DNA of 64,000 nucleotides from Rapana venosa (taxonomy: Eukaryota > Mollusca > Gastropoda > Neogastropoda > Muricidae), in assembly GCA_028751875.1 (NCBI GenBank), contig CM054158.1:14493101-14557100 (forward strand), in the 5' to 3' direction. The translations under genes and the position numbers were made by a program. Positions 9,803 through 21,060 of this stretch are shown here, in pieces; positions within the stretch are counted from its first letter, which is position 1, and every line of letters begins with the position of its first letter. The notes below the pieces were generated by a model. It did no database searches and had not been told where the DNA came from. It worked only from the letters and a program-made list of their open reading frames with translations.

Positions 9803-10102
9803 TAAGGTAGAGGTAAAGGTGTCCCATAACCTATAAGGTCGTAGGGGAGCGAGGCATCAGAGACCTCAACTTCTCCAAGAGCCAGCATATTGAGGGCGGC
9901 GCCCATCTCCTCTCCCTCGCTGCTTTACCTTCCCTGACTCTAAAGAGGCAGGTACCCATTTACAGCTGGGTGAACTGGGGGACTGTACTGAAGCCAAGGC
10001 ATGCAAACAGACACCCATCCAAGTGGTAACCATGCTCGATGTTGCTTAACTTGGCTGGGGGAAAGCGAGTGCTCACTCTGACCACTGAGCTATCCCATCT
10101 CC
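9803..10102 (-). repeat. SINE-A copy 2, full length
   Basis: A reverse-strand copy that includes the tRNA-like head (GGGATAGCTCAGTGGTCAGAG as reverse complement at its right end), the 5S-like block and the 3' domain ending GGTAAAGGTGTCCCATAACC. Confidence 0.85.
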
Positions 10103-10364
10103 ATCAAAGAATATGTAAACTGATTTGCAGGCCAATTCAAGTATATGTTGTGATGTGAATTCCTTATGGACTACCAATGTGAGCAGAATAGAGAGGGGTT
10201 TTGCAATTAGATATATGAGATAGGGTAAGTCCATATTTCTCAAACAGGTTAGAGCAATGTTGTTTTGGGGGGTTTTTTGGTTGTTTTGGGGGTTGTTTTG
10301 GTGTGGGGTTTTTTTGGGGTGGAGGTCTCTTTACCTGTGACTTCTTAAATACATCATGGTGTCT

Positions 10365-10612
10365 CTCTAACTACTCCCATGAATTCTATCTTACATCTTG
10401 TTCTGACTGCATTTGTTCGTGGAAGAGCTATTCAGAGGTACAGTCCTAACTCTCACAAGAATGATTGTGTTCTTACTACGTTTGTTCATTGAAGAATTCT
10501 TCAGAGATCTATAGTGTCCTAACTCTCCCATGAATTCTATCTTACTTGTTGTTCTGACTGCATTTTGCTCATGGAAGAATTATTCCAAGGTCTATACAGT
10601 CCTAACTCACTG
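10365..10612 (+). repeat. Three tandem units of about 85 bp
   Basis: Each unit runs CTAACTC(T)CCCATGAATTCTATCTTAC..GTTCTGACTGCATTTG..GGAAGA.TTATTC. The rest of 10103-10950 is AT-rich with nothing recognised. Confidence 0.65.
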
Positions 10613-10949
10613 GTGTGTACAGAAATCTCAACCTCAGGGTCAGAATTGCCACAGTCTCATAAACATTGAAATATGTATAATTTGTCAGGTTCTGTTCAAA
10701 ATAACTGGACACAGATTTTATCACATCACTTGTCATCATTATTTATTATCAATCTTTCTTCTTTAATGATATAGCATTCTGCTGATAAATGTTTACTAAC
10801 AAATGCTTGGTATGATAATGATGAGGGCACTTTGACCATGTATATGGATAATTCTACAAAGTTGTATACCAAAAGTGTGACGAGATTGACAGACATATAA
10901 AGTATTTGGATAACTTGTTTTCTGGACTCATATGATAAGTGCATATGTA

Positions 10950-11495
10950 TAAAGGTGTTCTATAACTTACGCAGTCATAGGTGAGCGAGGCATCAGAGAC
11001 CTCAGCTTTTCTAGGGGCCAGCATATTGAGGGCGGCACCCATCTCCTCTCCCTCACCTTCCCTGTCCTTAAAGAAAGAAGGTATCCAATTAAAGTAAAAA
11101 GGTAAAGGAGTCCCATAACCTATAAGGTCGTAGGGGAGCGAGGCGTCAGAGACCTCACTTCTCTAGGGCCAGCATATTGAGGGCGGCGCCCATCTCCTCT
11201 CCCTCGCTGCTTTACCTTCCCTGACCCTAAAGAGGGCAGGTACCCATTTACAGCTGGGTGAACTGGGGGAACTGTACTGAAGCCAAGGCGCACAAACGGT
11301 CACCCATCCAACTGGTAACCACGCTCGACGCTGCTTAACTTGGCTGGGGGAAAGCGAGTGCTTTCCAATTACAGCTGGGTAAACTTGGGGACTGTACTGA
11401 AGCCAAGGCACATGAACGGTCACACATCTATGAAGCAATTACACTCAATGCTGCTAAACCTTTACCTGAGCACTCTGACCACCAAGCTATCCCAT
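10950..11495 (-). repeat. SINE-A copy 3, split by SINE-A copy 4
   Basis: A reverse-strand SINE-A from about 10950 breaks at TATCCAATTA (11091) and resumes at 11364 with TCCAATTACAGCTGGG, ending at the head GAGCACTCTGACCACCAAGCTATCCCA. The 8-bp sequence TCCAATTA is present at both edges. Confidence 0.85.
11092..11363 (-). repeat. SINE-A copy 4, inserted in copy 3
   Basis: From AAGTAAAAAGGTAAAGGAG to GGGGGAAAGCGAGTGCT. It is truncated inside the tRNA-like head and flanked by the target-site duplication TCCAATTA. It is less diverged than its host copy. Confidence 0.85.
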
Positions 11496-12350
11496 GTATA
11501 GAATGACAACAGATAATGAGAGGAAACAATTGCAGGTAGCCAGATGCAACTCCTTCATCAGTACATTACAAGAATAATTCCCATCAATGTACACAAACAC
11601 ACACACACACACAAAAGCAAACAAACTAGAGCAGACACTATTTGCAGCAGTGACCATTACATTTGCCTGACCAACTTTGACTCCAGGCTGAGCCATTGTC
11701 AGAGGTCTTCTTCACATTTGATTTCACTTTGTAAGTTTATTGTTGTTGTTGTGATTATATTTATGCCCCAGTGGAAATTTCCAATTTAGGGACCATAAGA
11801 AGGAGGCTTAGTGTGTAGAAAGTCTATCACTTACCCATCCCTGGTAGCTTCAAGAGAAACTCCTCTCCGAAAACTGCAGGTGTCCCTGCCCTCACAAGAG
11901 TAAAATAAGAATCCTGTAGCCAACCAAAGCTGCCACCACAATCAGACCCTTGGAAAAGATAGGAATTATATTGCCCGAAATTGTTGTAAAATAGATAGAT
12001 GAATAAATTGACGACGAAATGTTTGTGCTAATATTTATATCAACCTAACAGCTCCACTCAATGTCAAACAGTGATTAGTACTAGTATTCTGCCCATAGTT
12101 ATATAACCCGACCAGCACCCCAGGTGTTGGATCCCTTGCAATGTCCACTTCTGAGAAGTGACCTCGTTTGTGAAGTTGTTTTCACAACTGTAGTGAGTTG
12201 CTTTGTGTCAGCAGTGATCGAGTTTATCGATACAGGGTGTATGTTGATATTGTCTGGGTTTTTGCCTTGTTGTTTTCCTTAGTGTGTGTGAAACCGCATT
12301 TACGACAGCAGTGACTTGCTGTATGTCTTGATGAGTAAAATGTCTTCTTC
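11496..12350. other. Intergenic stretch without recognised genes
   Basis: A short (CA)n at 11595-11614 and otherwise unique-looking sequence. The only open frames are short, with no recognisable domain. Confidence 0.6.
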
Positions 12351-12354
12351 CTGG

Positions 12355-12700
12355 TTTGGCGTTCCCCAGCCTAACATCCTTGAGTCTCGCCCATAATTAT
12401 GCACTCAGTCTTAACTCGTCACACTGCGGAATCACTGAGACTGTAAACTTGGTTTATGTACTTAGGATGAGAAGGTTGCGTGTATGACTGTTTTCAAGTA
12501 CCTCGCCATTTAGGTAGCCATATTCCGACTTAAGAGGATTTAACTTTCTCCTTTGAAACATAGATTGCCAGTTGTTTTGCTAACAGGTTGTCATGACTGA
12601 AGACAATCTTGAAATAACGTTTCAATGCATAGCAGCATGTTCAGTGTAGACCTTGGCGCTTCGCTGGCATCAATAACTGACACAGCTTTTGGCCTGGGCC
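12355..12700 (+). repeat. Family G interspersed repeat
   Basis: It shares with 19945-20265 the order GTTCCCCAGC.TAACA, a GAGGATTT block, CAAGTACCTCGCCA, and an end ATCAATAACTGACACAGCTTTTGGCCTGGG. No coding potential. Confidence 0.75.
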
Positions 12701-13324
12701 TTTCTCTGTGCATGTGTGTGTGTGTGTGAGAAACCTTGCTGTTTGTGAAATTGTGTTTACTTAACATGCTTCGTGCTTTAATTCGCTAAATGTCTTTCAC
12801 GAAACGGTCATATTTCCATTTTCCGTTGTTATTCGCAAACCTGCATTCATAATTATGTTTTGTCACCATGATAATTATTTTGTATGGAGTTGTGTTCTGT
12901 GAATTTGTTTAAAGGTTTGCCTGTCGTGTGGTTGGGTTTAAGAAAAGTATGGGTCATCTGTTTTGTATGGAGATGTATTTGTGTTTGGAACTGATATAGC
13001 CTAAGGGGTGTTTTGTTTTGGTTTTTGTTGTTGTTGTTGTGTTTGAAGGATTTTCTCGGGGGGAATTGGATGGGTGGGTTTTGTTTTTGTTTTTATTTAT
13101 TATTTTTTGTGGGAAAAGTGTGTCAGCTTTCTGTGAGCTGTTTTGCATGATTTCTTGTGAATGCCACAATAAATGTTACCATGTACTGCATACAGATACA
13201 CAGATTGTGTGGTTGTTGTTTTTTCTTACTTCTTCTGCATTTTCTTTGTGGGAAAGGATGCATAGTACCTGGTCTTCTCCTGTGCTCGTAACTCTGCAGG
13301 AGGTCTGCCTGCTGGTCTCAACTG
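12701..13324. other. T/G-rich spacer
   Basis: Contains TTGTTGTTGTT and TTTTTGTTTTTA runs. A short repeat at 13258-13320 (ATAGTACCTGGTCTTCTCCTGTGC) also occurs, reversed, at 39290-39315, and on the + strand at 46607-46650. No gene. Confidence 0.55.
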
Positions 13325-13655
13325 ACACAATTTTTAAGAGATTTTACCCAGGAGTTAGCATCAGTACTGACTCCACTCCCCCAAAACCCCTTCGGATGAG
13401 ACTGTAAACCAAGGCCCTGTGTGCAAACAATATCTTGCGCCCATGTTAAAAACGCAGTATGCCTTTTGGAAGAGGAGGTCATTTCATGCTGGTAGGAACG
13501 GATGACACCATTTGTAAAATGCAGCCACACTGGTGTTGAGATTAGACACCATCCTGAAGTTAGAATGCAGCTACCATGATGGTGGGTAAGAATTAATGGT
13601 CACATACACAAAACCTCATGATTTGTAAACCTCCCAGAGCTCTTGCTGAGGGAAA
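13325..13655 (+). repeat. SINE-B copy, long 3' module
   Basis: CAGGAGTTAGCATCAGTACTGACTCC, CGGATGAGACTGTAAACCAAGG, CGCCCATGTTAAAAA, then GAAGTTAGAATGCAGCTACC..GGTCACATACACAAAACCTC and GAGCTCTTGCTGAGGGAA. The head is missing. Confidence 0.75.
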
Positions 13656-13727
13656 AACAAAACACAAGCCCAGTGATTCTCATTAGCTATACAGTGGGGG
13701 GGTCTTTAGTTGCGGGGTTCTTTTTCT

Positions 13728-14240
13728 GTTCATTCCTCGCTAGAGCTCTGAGGTTCACCGTCAGGTGAGATTTTGCGTATACATGTACGTGTGACTGTTT
13801 TTGCCGACCATTAAGGCAGCTGCATCCCGACTTCAAGAAAGATGCCGTAGCACAACACCAGAGTGCATGCGTTTTGGTTTTTTAGTTTTGTCATCCGTTT
13901 CTGCCGGCACTCATGGCCTACTCTTCCGAAAGGCAGAACGGGATTTAACATACATGCGCAATATATTAATTTTGCATTGACCAGGACGTTGATACAAGGA
14001 ACGACAGCAGAGTTGGTTTTATACCCTGTTGTAATCTGTAATATAGCTGCAGGGTTTTAATCAGAGATTTAGAAGTTGACGAGGTGACAGCCCTGATATG
14101 GCCTCTGTGGTTGGCGGGGCTATAAACAACAGGACTGGATTAGATTGCTCGGACCTCGGTTTATAGTCTCCTCTGAAGAAAATTCGGCAGTGTGCAGTCA
14201 GTACTGATGTTAACTCTAGGGAGAAAACTCCCCTTGAATT
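13728..14240 (-). repeat. Old interrupted SINE-B copy
   Basis: The long 3' module on the reverse strand (CGCTAGAGCTCTGAGGTTCACC...) joins the centre (CATGGCCTACTCTTCCGAAAGGC) and, after about 190 unrelated bases, GGACCTCGGTTTATAGTCTCCTC. Confidence 0.6.
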
Positions 14241-14261
14241 TTAATTTTTTTTAATTAATTT

Positions 14262-14598
14262 TATTCTTTTATATCGAGGATAATGAAATAAGCACTTATT
14301 GCTTTTTACATCCAGTCCCCATGTGTATGCGGTTTTGTAAATTCTGACATCTGTTCCTACCGGCACACAATGGCCTACTCTTACGAAAAGCGGAACAGGA
14401 TTTAACATGTGCGCAAGATGTTCTGCGTGAGTTCGCACACGGGCCTCAGTTTATAGTCCCATCCGAAGGACTTTTGGGGAGAGTGGAGTCTGCACTGATG
14501 TTAACTCCAGGGGAAAATATCCCCTTGAACGGGAATCGAACCCGGGTCGTCAGATTGCCAGCGCAATGTTCTAACCACCAGGCTATCCCGACCCCAGA
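14262..14598 (-). repeat. SINE-B copy, full length, short 3' module
   Basis: Reverse strand. The tail TTCTTTTATATCGAGGATAATG is at the left, then AAGCACTTATTGC, and at the right a clean tRNA-like head: B box as CGGGAATCGAACCCGGGTC and A-box side CTAACCACCAGGCTATCCCGACCCC. Confidence 0.9.
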
Positions 14599-14686
14599 AA
14601 CGGTGTTTTGACTTGACTTCTCCCTTAACTCCTTGAGGAGTTGCTGGCTGGGGCGCTGCACTGATGTTTTCAGGCTGTATGTAAAT

Positions 14687-14840
14687 CACGTTAAAACCCG
14701 TTCCGCTTTCGAAGAGTAGGCCATCGTGTACCGGTGGGAACGGCTGACAAAATTGACAAAACTGCATACACACGGGGACTGGACGTTAAAAAAAAAGCAC
14801 ATGAGTGCTTGTTCCATTATCCTCGAAATAAAAGAAGAAT
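14687..14840 (+). repeat. SINE-B 3' half, opposite orientation
   Basis: From CACGTTAAAACCCGTTCCGC to CATTATCCTCGAAATAAAAG. With the copy at 14262-14598 it forms an inverted pair about 90 bp apart. Confidence 0.8.
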
Positions 14841-15160
14841 TTTTTTTTTTAATCAAATGAAGAAATGAGCAAGTTAAACCTGTGGTTGCCCGTCCCTCTA
14901 TAGCTAGGGTGACAATTCTGAGTCATGTGTCACTCTGCGTCAGTGACGGTGCTGCCTTCATCTTGGCACCATCCATCCAGTCCCCTTACAATCCATAGTT
15001 TTGCAGCGATGAATCAGGACATGAAACACACACTGACGCACACACACACACTCACTCACACACACATACAAACCAGCTTTGTCATACCCCAAGGTGGGAC
15101 AGGTATTCACTCTAGTAAAGGCAATCCTTAGTATAATAGATCCTGTTTTTTGAGAAGGTA

Positions 15161-15187
15161 GGGGGGGGGGGGGGGGGGGGGGGGGGG
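15161..15187 (+). repeat. Poly-G run of 27
   Basis: An uninterrupted G homopolymer, followed by G-rich sequence to 15230. Confidence 0.95.
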
Positions 15188-15317
15188 AGATGAATTTTGT
15201 TTATGATCCTGTGGGGTAGGGGGGTGTCCTGCTTATGGATCCTGTTTGCGGATTCTGTTGTGTGCACAGGGATCCTGTTTTTGTAACACACAAGGAACTC
15301 TTTGTGTTATTTATTTA

Positions 15318-15585
15318 TTTTATTATTTTTATATCGAGGATAATGGAATAAGCACTTATGTGCTTTTTTTAACATCCAGTCCCCGTGTGTATGCGGTTTT
15401 GTGAATTCTGTCATCTGTTCCCACGGGCACACAATGGCCTACTCTTTCGAAAAGCGGAACAGGATTTAACGTGTGCGCAAGACGTTCTGCGTGCGTTCGC
15501 ACACGGGGCCTCGGTTTATAGTCTCATCCGAAGGACTTTTGGGGGAGAGTGGAGTCTGCACTGATGTTAACTCCAGGGGAAAATA
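15318..15585 (-). repeat. SINE-B copy without head
   Basis: Tail TTTATATCGAGGATAATGG at the left and GATGTTAACTCCAGGGGAAAATAT at the right, where an AT-rich microsatellite (15586-15770) replaces the tRNA-like head. Confidence 0.85.
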
Positions 15586-15769
15586 TATAAAATATAAATA
15601 TATAAACATATACACACATATATACACACACATACATATATATGTATATACATAAATACACACATATATATACACACATACATACATACATATACACATA
15701 AACATATATATAATATACATATATAATATAATATGTAATATAAGTATTTTTTCAATCGCTATTAAATAT

Positions 15770-16080
15770 ATATTATTATTATTATTATGTATGGAATTTA
15801 TATAGCGCTGAATCTTGTAAAGCAACAAATCAAAGCGCTCAGATTTCATTTCATACCACTTAAAGTCCCGGCAGATTTCTCTCCGTGAAATTCGGGCTGC
15901 TCTCCCCGGGGAGAGCGCGTCGCCACAAGAGCAGCGCCACCCTTTTTTTTTTCTTTTTCCTGTCTGCAACTGTATTTGTTTCCCTATCAGAGTGGCTTTT
16001 TTCTAAGAATTTTGCCAGGGACAACTCTCTTGTTGCCGTGGGTTTTTTTACGTGCGCTAAATAATTACGTGTAACACTCG

Positions 16081-16111
<31 letters not shown>

Positions 16112-16250
16112 TAGCGCCCAGACCACCACTCATGGTCTAATGGATGGGGGAAAAGTTTCCGGTCCAAACGGGGTACGAACCGCCGCACACTTCAGACCCG
16201 GACTTTTCGCTTTCTAGACAGGCGCGTTACCTCTAGACCACCGATCCACC
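15770..16250 (-). repeat. SINE-C copy, full length, young
   Basis: Reverse strand. (ATT)n then TATGGAATTTATATAGCGCTG at the 3' end, the inverted-repeat block GCTCTCCCCGGGGAGAGC, TTGTTTCCCTATCAGAGTGG, and a tRNA-like head with GTACGAACCGCC and TTACCTCTAGACCACCGATCC. It is almost identical to 45856-46352 over hundreds of bases. Confidence 0.9.
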
Positions 16251-16589
16251 ACTTACACATATACACATATATATACACACATACATTATATATGTACACA
16301 TACATACATATACGTATCTATCACAACAATAGCAGGGTTACTGATCCATGTGGAGACTAGATACATGTCACCTGCCTCCATACACTATTTGATGCACATA
16401 ATTACTACCCATTAGTCACAATAACATAATTATCAGAGTAGATATAACAGCAGTTTGCTAATTTGGGGGAAAAAGACAGGTAACAGAGGATCCTTTTTCT
16501 TGCCCATGCCGACCACAGAAGGCATAGCAGGGGTTTTACGTGGCTAAGAACTAAAGCTCAGATGAAAACTAGACAGCCGCACACATACA

Positions 16590-16870
16590 TTTTTGGCCCA
16601 GGCCTAAAGCTGTGTCGGCTATTGATGTAAGCTAAGTGCCAAGACTTTCATTAATCTGTTGGTACGCTTGCAAATGTTGTGTTGAGATTGTCCTATACCG
16701 TGACAGACTCTTAGTAGCATAACAACCTGCACTTTCCGTTAAAGGAGAAAAAAATCTTGAGAAGGTTTTTCTTTTCTTTTTTTTTCTTCTTTTTGTTGTT
16801 GTTGAGTATGGCTACCTAGACAGTAAGGTACTTAAAAACAGCCATGCACGAACGCTTCCCATCCAGTGTG
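16590..16870 (-). repeat. Family G copy
   Basis: Reverse strand: GGCCCAGGCCTAAAGCTGTGTCGGC, AAGTGCCAAGACTTTCAT, GACAGACTCTTAGTAG, then AGACAGTAAGGTACTTAAAAACAG. Confidence 0.7.
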
Positions 16871-16894
16871 TACTTAACAAACTTACAGTGATTC

Positions 16895-17260
16895 CCGGGG
16901 AGACGAGGTAGCCCAATGGTTAGAGAGAGCATTACGCGTTACGCTCGTGATCTAATGGCCCGGGTTCGAACCCAGGCTGGCACCACCACCGATCTGCCCA
17001 TTCAAGGGAGATGTTTTCCCCCAGGAAAATGATCCACTCCACTCCCCCTGAAAGTCCTTCAGATGAGACTATAAACTGAGGTCCTGTTGTGCGAACGCAC
17101 GCAAAGAATCTTGCGCTCACATTAATTAATAAAACCCTTTCTGCCTTTCAGAGGAGTAGGCCATTTGTTTAGGTGGGAATGGATGACAAAATTTACACAA
17201 CTACATATGCACACAGGGACTGGATGGGTTTTTTTTTTTTAAATCACAGAAGTGCTTTAT
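16895..17260 (+). repeat. SINE-B copy with a complete head
   Basis: The head GACGAGGTAGCCCAATGGTTAGAG carries an A box and CGGGTTCGAACCCAGG is a perfect B box. Then come GCACCACCACC, AGTCCTTCAGATGAGACTATAAAC and the GGGACTGGATGGG tail region. Confidence 0.85.
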
Positions 17261-17277
17261 TCTATGATCTTCGGAAT

Positions 17278-17522
17278 AATAATAATAATGTATGGAATTT
17301 ATATAGCGCTGAATCTTGTAAAGCAACAAGTCAAAGCGCTCAGATGACTTTTTTTTTAAAAATGTATGCGTGTGTATGCGGTTTTTTAAATTTTGTCATC
17401 TGTTCCCACCGGCACACAATGGCCTACTCTTTCGAACAACGGAACAGGATTTAACGTGTGCGCAAGATGTTCTGCATGCGTTCGCACACGGGACTTCGGT
17501 TTATAGTCTCATCCGAAGGAAT
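17278..17522 (-). repeat. SINE-C end followed by a SINE-B centre
   Basis: 17278-17345 is the SINE-C terminus (AATAATGTATGGAATTTATATAGCGC to AAAGCGCTCAGAT). From about 17360 reverse-strand SINE-B sequence follows (GTGTATGCGGTTTTTTAAATTTTGTC to TAGTCTCATCCGAAGGA). Confidence 0.75.
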
Positions 17523-17667
17523 AATCTTCCGAAGAAATAAGAGAAGAAAGGCGGGAGGGATGAGTGAACCAAAATGCATATTATTATTATGTATGTATTC
17601 GGTGATCCCCAGGGTGTTAAGCTGGGGAATACAGAACAACAGTGCATACAAAGTTTAAACACCAAGA

Positions 17668-17998
17668 TAACCAACCGCCTTGGCGCAGTGGTTAGCTAAC
17701 CCCTTTGGGTTCCGGACTGGAAGGTGGCAGGTTCGAATCGCATAAGAGTCATAGGGATTTTATTTTTATTTTATTTTTTTTACTCCGGCCGGCTCCGACC
17801 CAGAGCGAGTTTGCTATGGACTCGTCGGGAAGACTGGGACCACAAAGTCGAGCTTCATCCACTTTAGGGATGTGAGTTTGAGAGTGTTGCTTCAACTATC
17901 TGCCTAACACTGCAGGTGTCTGTTGTATCTCTCGGGCCCGGTTGACGTCGGGATATACTAAGATAGGAAGCGTAGAGTGCCCTGCCACGTAGTCTCAA
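17668..17998 (+). repeat. SINE-D, a separate tRNA-derived SINE
   Basis: The head CGCCTTGGCGCAGTGGTTAGC (A box) and GGCAGGTTCGAATC (B box) are 40-50 bp apart, as in a pol III promoter. The body (CTCCGGCCGGCTCCGACCC, GACTCGTCGGGAAGACTGGG) is unlike the other families here. The 3' flank of the B box does not pair to close a tRNA acceptor, so it is a SINE and not a tRNA gene. Confidence 0.75.
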
Positions 17999-18009
17999 AG
18001 CGAATGCAC

Positions 18010-18128
18010 TTCAATGGTAGCATTCCCGAAGTCAGAATGCGGCTACCTTCATGGTGGACAAAAAACGGTCGCATATGCAAGATGTTAACATTGGGGAACC
18101 TCGGAGCTCTAGCCTGGGAACCCTACCC

Positions 18129-18159
<31 letters not shown>

Positions 18160-18775
18160 AAAAAAACCTAACCCCAAACCTAACCGTCCCTGAATGCAAC
18201 CGCCTTAATGACAGGTAAACACACACACACACACACACACACACACCCCCACACACACACACACAAGGTATTTTAAAAAAGAAAAATTAAACCATCTCCC
18301 AAGTCGGACAGCGGCTTCCTTAATGGCGAGCAAAAACGGTCACATATGCAAAATCTCACCTTTGGTGAACGTCTAGCCGAGGAAAGAAAACAACGCCCCC
18401 TCCCTCCCTCCGCCAACCTTCCCGACGTCAGAATGCAGCTGCCTGAATGATAGATAAAAAAATATTTTTAAATTTGGTCGCATATGCAAAAGGTCACTGT
18501 TGGTAAACCTCAGAGTTTTAGCCAAGGAGTGGTTTGGTTTGGGGTTTTTTAATCCCTGAAGTCGAAATACAGCTGCCTTAAAGATATGTTGGTGGGGTTT
18601 TTTAATGGTCACATATATGCGCTGCTCTTGTGGCGACGCGCTCTCCTCAAGGGAGAGCAGCCTAATTTCACGCAGAGAAATCTCGTGACTTAAAGTGGTA
18701 TAAATAAATAAATAAATATGCAAAATACCACTGGTGGTGAATCTCAGAGCTTAAGCTGAGGGACAACACACACCC
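18010..18775 (+). repeat. Tandem array of SINE-B 3' modules
   Basis: The module CCCGAAGTCAGAATGCGGC...GGTCRCATATGCAAAATCTCACC...GAGCTCTAGCC recurs about five times (from 18021, 18187, 18300, 18420 and 18553). C, A and CA runs lie between the first two. The last module is split by a SINE-C fragment at 18610-18718. Confidence 0.7.
18610..18718 (+). repeat. SINE-C fragment with (AAAT)n tail
   Basis: GCGCTGCTCTTGTGGCGACGCG, the GGGAGAGCAGCC block and CTTAAAGTGGTATAAATAAAT. ATATGC occurs at both edges as a likely target-site duplication. Confidence 0.7.
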
Positions 18776-19944
18776 CCTTCCCCCAAAAAACAAACAAACA
18801 CAAAAACAAAATCCAAAAACAAAACACAAAAAACAACCAGCCAAACAAACAAACAAAGAAAACTACAAAGTACACAGTCGTTTCTTGTATCAACGCCCAA
18901 GTCAAAGCATAAGGGCCGGCCATACCACAGGCCATGGCGGTCACTGTGTGGTGCAAGAAGCACATGGTTAATTTAACTTCCCTCCTAAACTTGTCCACTG
19001 CTTGCTGTGCTGAGGGCAGTCACCTGTGGAGACAAAAAAATAAGAGTTAACTAGTGTACCAGTGGTTGAGGGGAGATTAGGGGCGTTTTCAGTATGAATC
19101 ATTACTTTTCGTTACAATAGTATCTTCCTGCTGTTTTATTTGTGAAAATCATGTCAGAACTTTCTTCTCTCTCGCTCTGTGTGTGTGTGTGTGTTTCTAA
19201 CTTTTTCCCCCTAGATGATTTTAGATTTGTTAGTTCAGGGTTTGGTGTATGTATGTGCGTGTTTTAAGTTTGTTTTCGGTTTTGTTGTTTGTTGGGTTGA
19301 TTTGTGTGTGTGTGTTTTTGTTTGTTTGTTTGGGGGGGGGGGGGGGGGGTTTGGATGGGGGGTATTTTTTGTATTGTTGGCGGCTTAGTTAAGGTTGGTT
19401 TCGTTATTGGGTTTTTTTTGTTTTGGTTGTGTTTTGTTTTCGGGTGTTTGTTTTTAGGGGGAGAGGGTGGGGTAGTAGAGGGTTATGGACTGTAACTTGA
19501 GCCGATCCTTGCTGTTTAGAAACAAGCGGGCCTCTTGTTGTCAGACATAATATGGGAATGAACATTGCAAGCACACAACACTTCAATGTGACCCGACAAC
19601 AACAATAACAAGGCTCGCATACAATTTTTTTCTTTCCCTCTTCCTCTTTCATTGACTGGGTAGGGCCTGAAGAATTTTCCTTCTTTCTTTCTTTCTAGTG
19701 TCCTGTTGGGAGAAAAAAAAAACCACACACAAAAAACCAGCATCGCGTGTGTTGATGCCTTTTAAAAATGCAGTTGACATGCATCCACAGCCTTTGCGTG
19801 CATATGTGCATGTTCACAAATGTGCATTTATGTGTCCCCCCTCCCCTCCCTCTTCTCTCACTCCTTCCATCTTTAAAATCACATCTTTTCTTTCACACCC
19901 CCCCCCCCCCCCCCCCCCCCCCTAATCTACTATGATTGATGTTG
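18776..19944. other. Intergenic, homopolymer-rich
   Basis: A/C-rich to 18860, T/G-rich with a G run of about 19 at 19331-19349, then a C run at about 19898-19922. 19500-19650 looks unique. No gene recognised. Confidence 0.6.
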
Positions 19945-20265
19945 TTGTGTGTTCCCCAGCTTAACACTCGGGGGTGAGTGTCACCCGACTCACTCATCTG
20001 ACATGAGAAATCTCTGTGAAATAGGAAGCACACCGGATGAGGAGTTCGCGTGTATAACTCTTATCAAGTACCTCGCCACATAGGCAGCCACACTCCAACT
20101 TCAGAGGATTTTTTCACCTTTAAAGGAGAGTGCAGGCTATTATGTCAAGAGCTTGTCAAGGCTGAAGGCAAATCTCAACACATTTTACAACATAACAACA
20201 TTTTAGTGTAGGCCTTGGCAATGAGCTGACATCAATAACTGACACAGCTTTTGGCCTGGGTCAAA
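19945..20265 (+). repeat. Family G copy
   Basis: GTTCCCCAGCTTAACACTCG to TAACTGACACAGCTTTTGGCCTGGG, collinear with 12355-12700. Confidence 0.75.
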
Positions 20266-21060
20266 TCTATAATAGATTATGTGCATTGTTTTGTATATGC
20301 ATTTTAACTTTTTGGTTGCTTCAGTGATGAGGTAACTAACTCTGCAGTGGCGCTGTGTGTGTGCTTCACTGCTAGCTGTAGAGATAAGTTGTCATAAAAT
20401 GTTTCTTTTTTTTACATCTAGGCTCGCAATGTATTCGTTTCAAAAATTATAAAAGTGGAAACATTTTTGTTTTGTGTATTCTTCATCTATCATATCAATC
20501 TCTCCGAAAATTAGTTCATATTTTCATGATTGTTTATCCAAAGTCCACAGAACTTTTTGTTTGGGTTGTATTAGAGTCCCAGTGGGGATATCCGATTTAG
20601 GGAGTGTGGTAACCGCAAGTCATCCCACTTTGGTGCCGCGGGCCACCCTAAAACTAGTACAACTCTTGAAAGCAATGTACTGCTGTGCAAGCAAGTTATC
20701 GTATACATGACATTTTTGAAAAGATATATTACTTTATAATATAAATGTGACCGTGCCGAGGGGCAAGGATAGAAGCAGGGTAGGGAAAGAGTGGAACACA
20801 GCAACCAGGCAAAAGAAGACTCAGTGGAATGGTTATTCAGCCATCTACTGCTGTGTGGGTGAATGGTCTCTCTCTCTCTCTCTCTCCTTCTCTCTCTCTC
20901 TGCTTTCCTTGGCCTGTAGCCTAGCCTGTGGCGTTCTCTCCTCCCTACCTAGCCTCCCGAACCACCCCTCTATATATCCCTGCCACGCGAACTGCAAAGA
21001 CAGCGCCACCACACTGCGATCGTTTTGGCCGATTTGGCCCAAGGTGAAGGAGATTTTGTG
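20266..21060. other. Spacer with a (CT)n run
   Basis: (CT)n at 20866-20900. 20905-21060 is noticeably more GC-rich and unique-looking, but its open frames are short with no recognised domain. Confidence 0.5.

Noticed and set aside
17672..17740. tRNA gene
   Set aside because: A and B boxes are intact, but the acceptor and T stems do not close and a SINE body follows.
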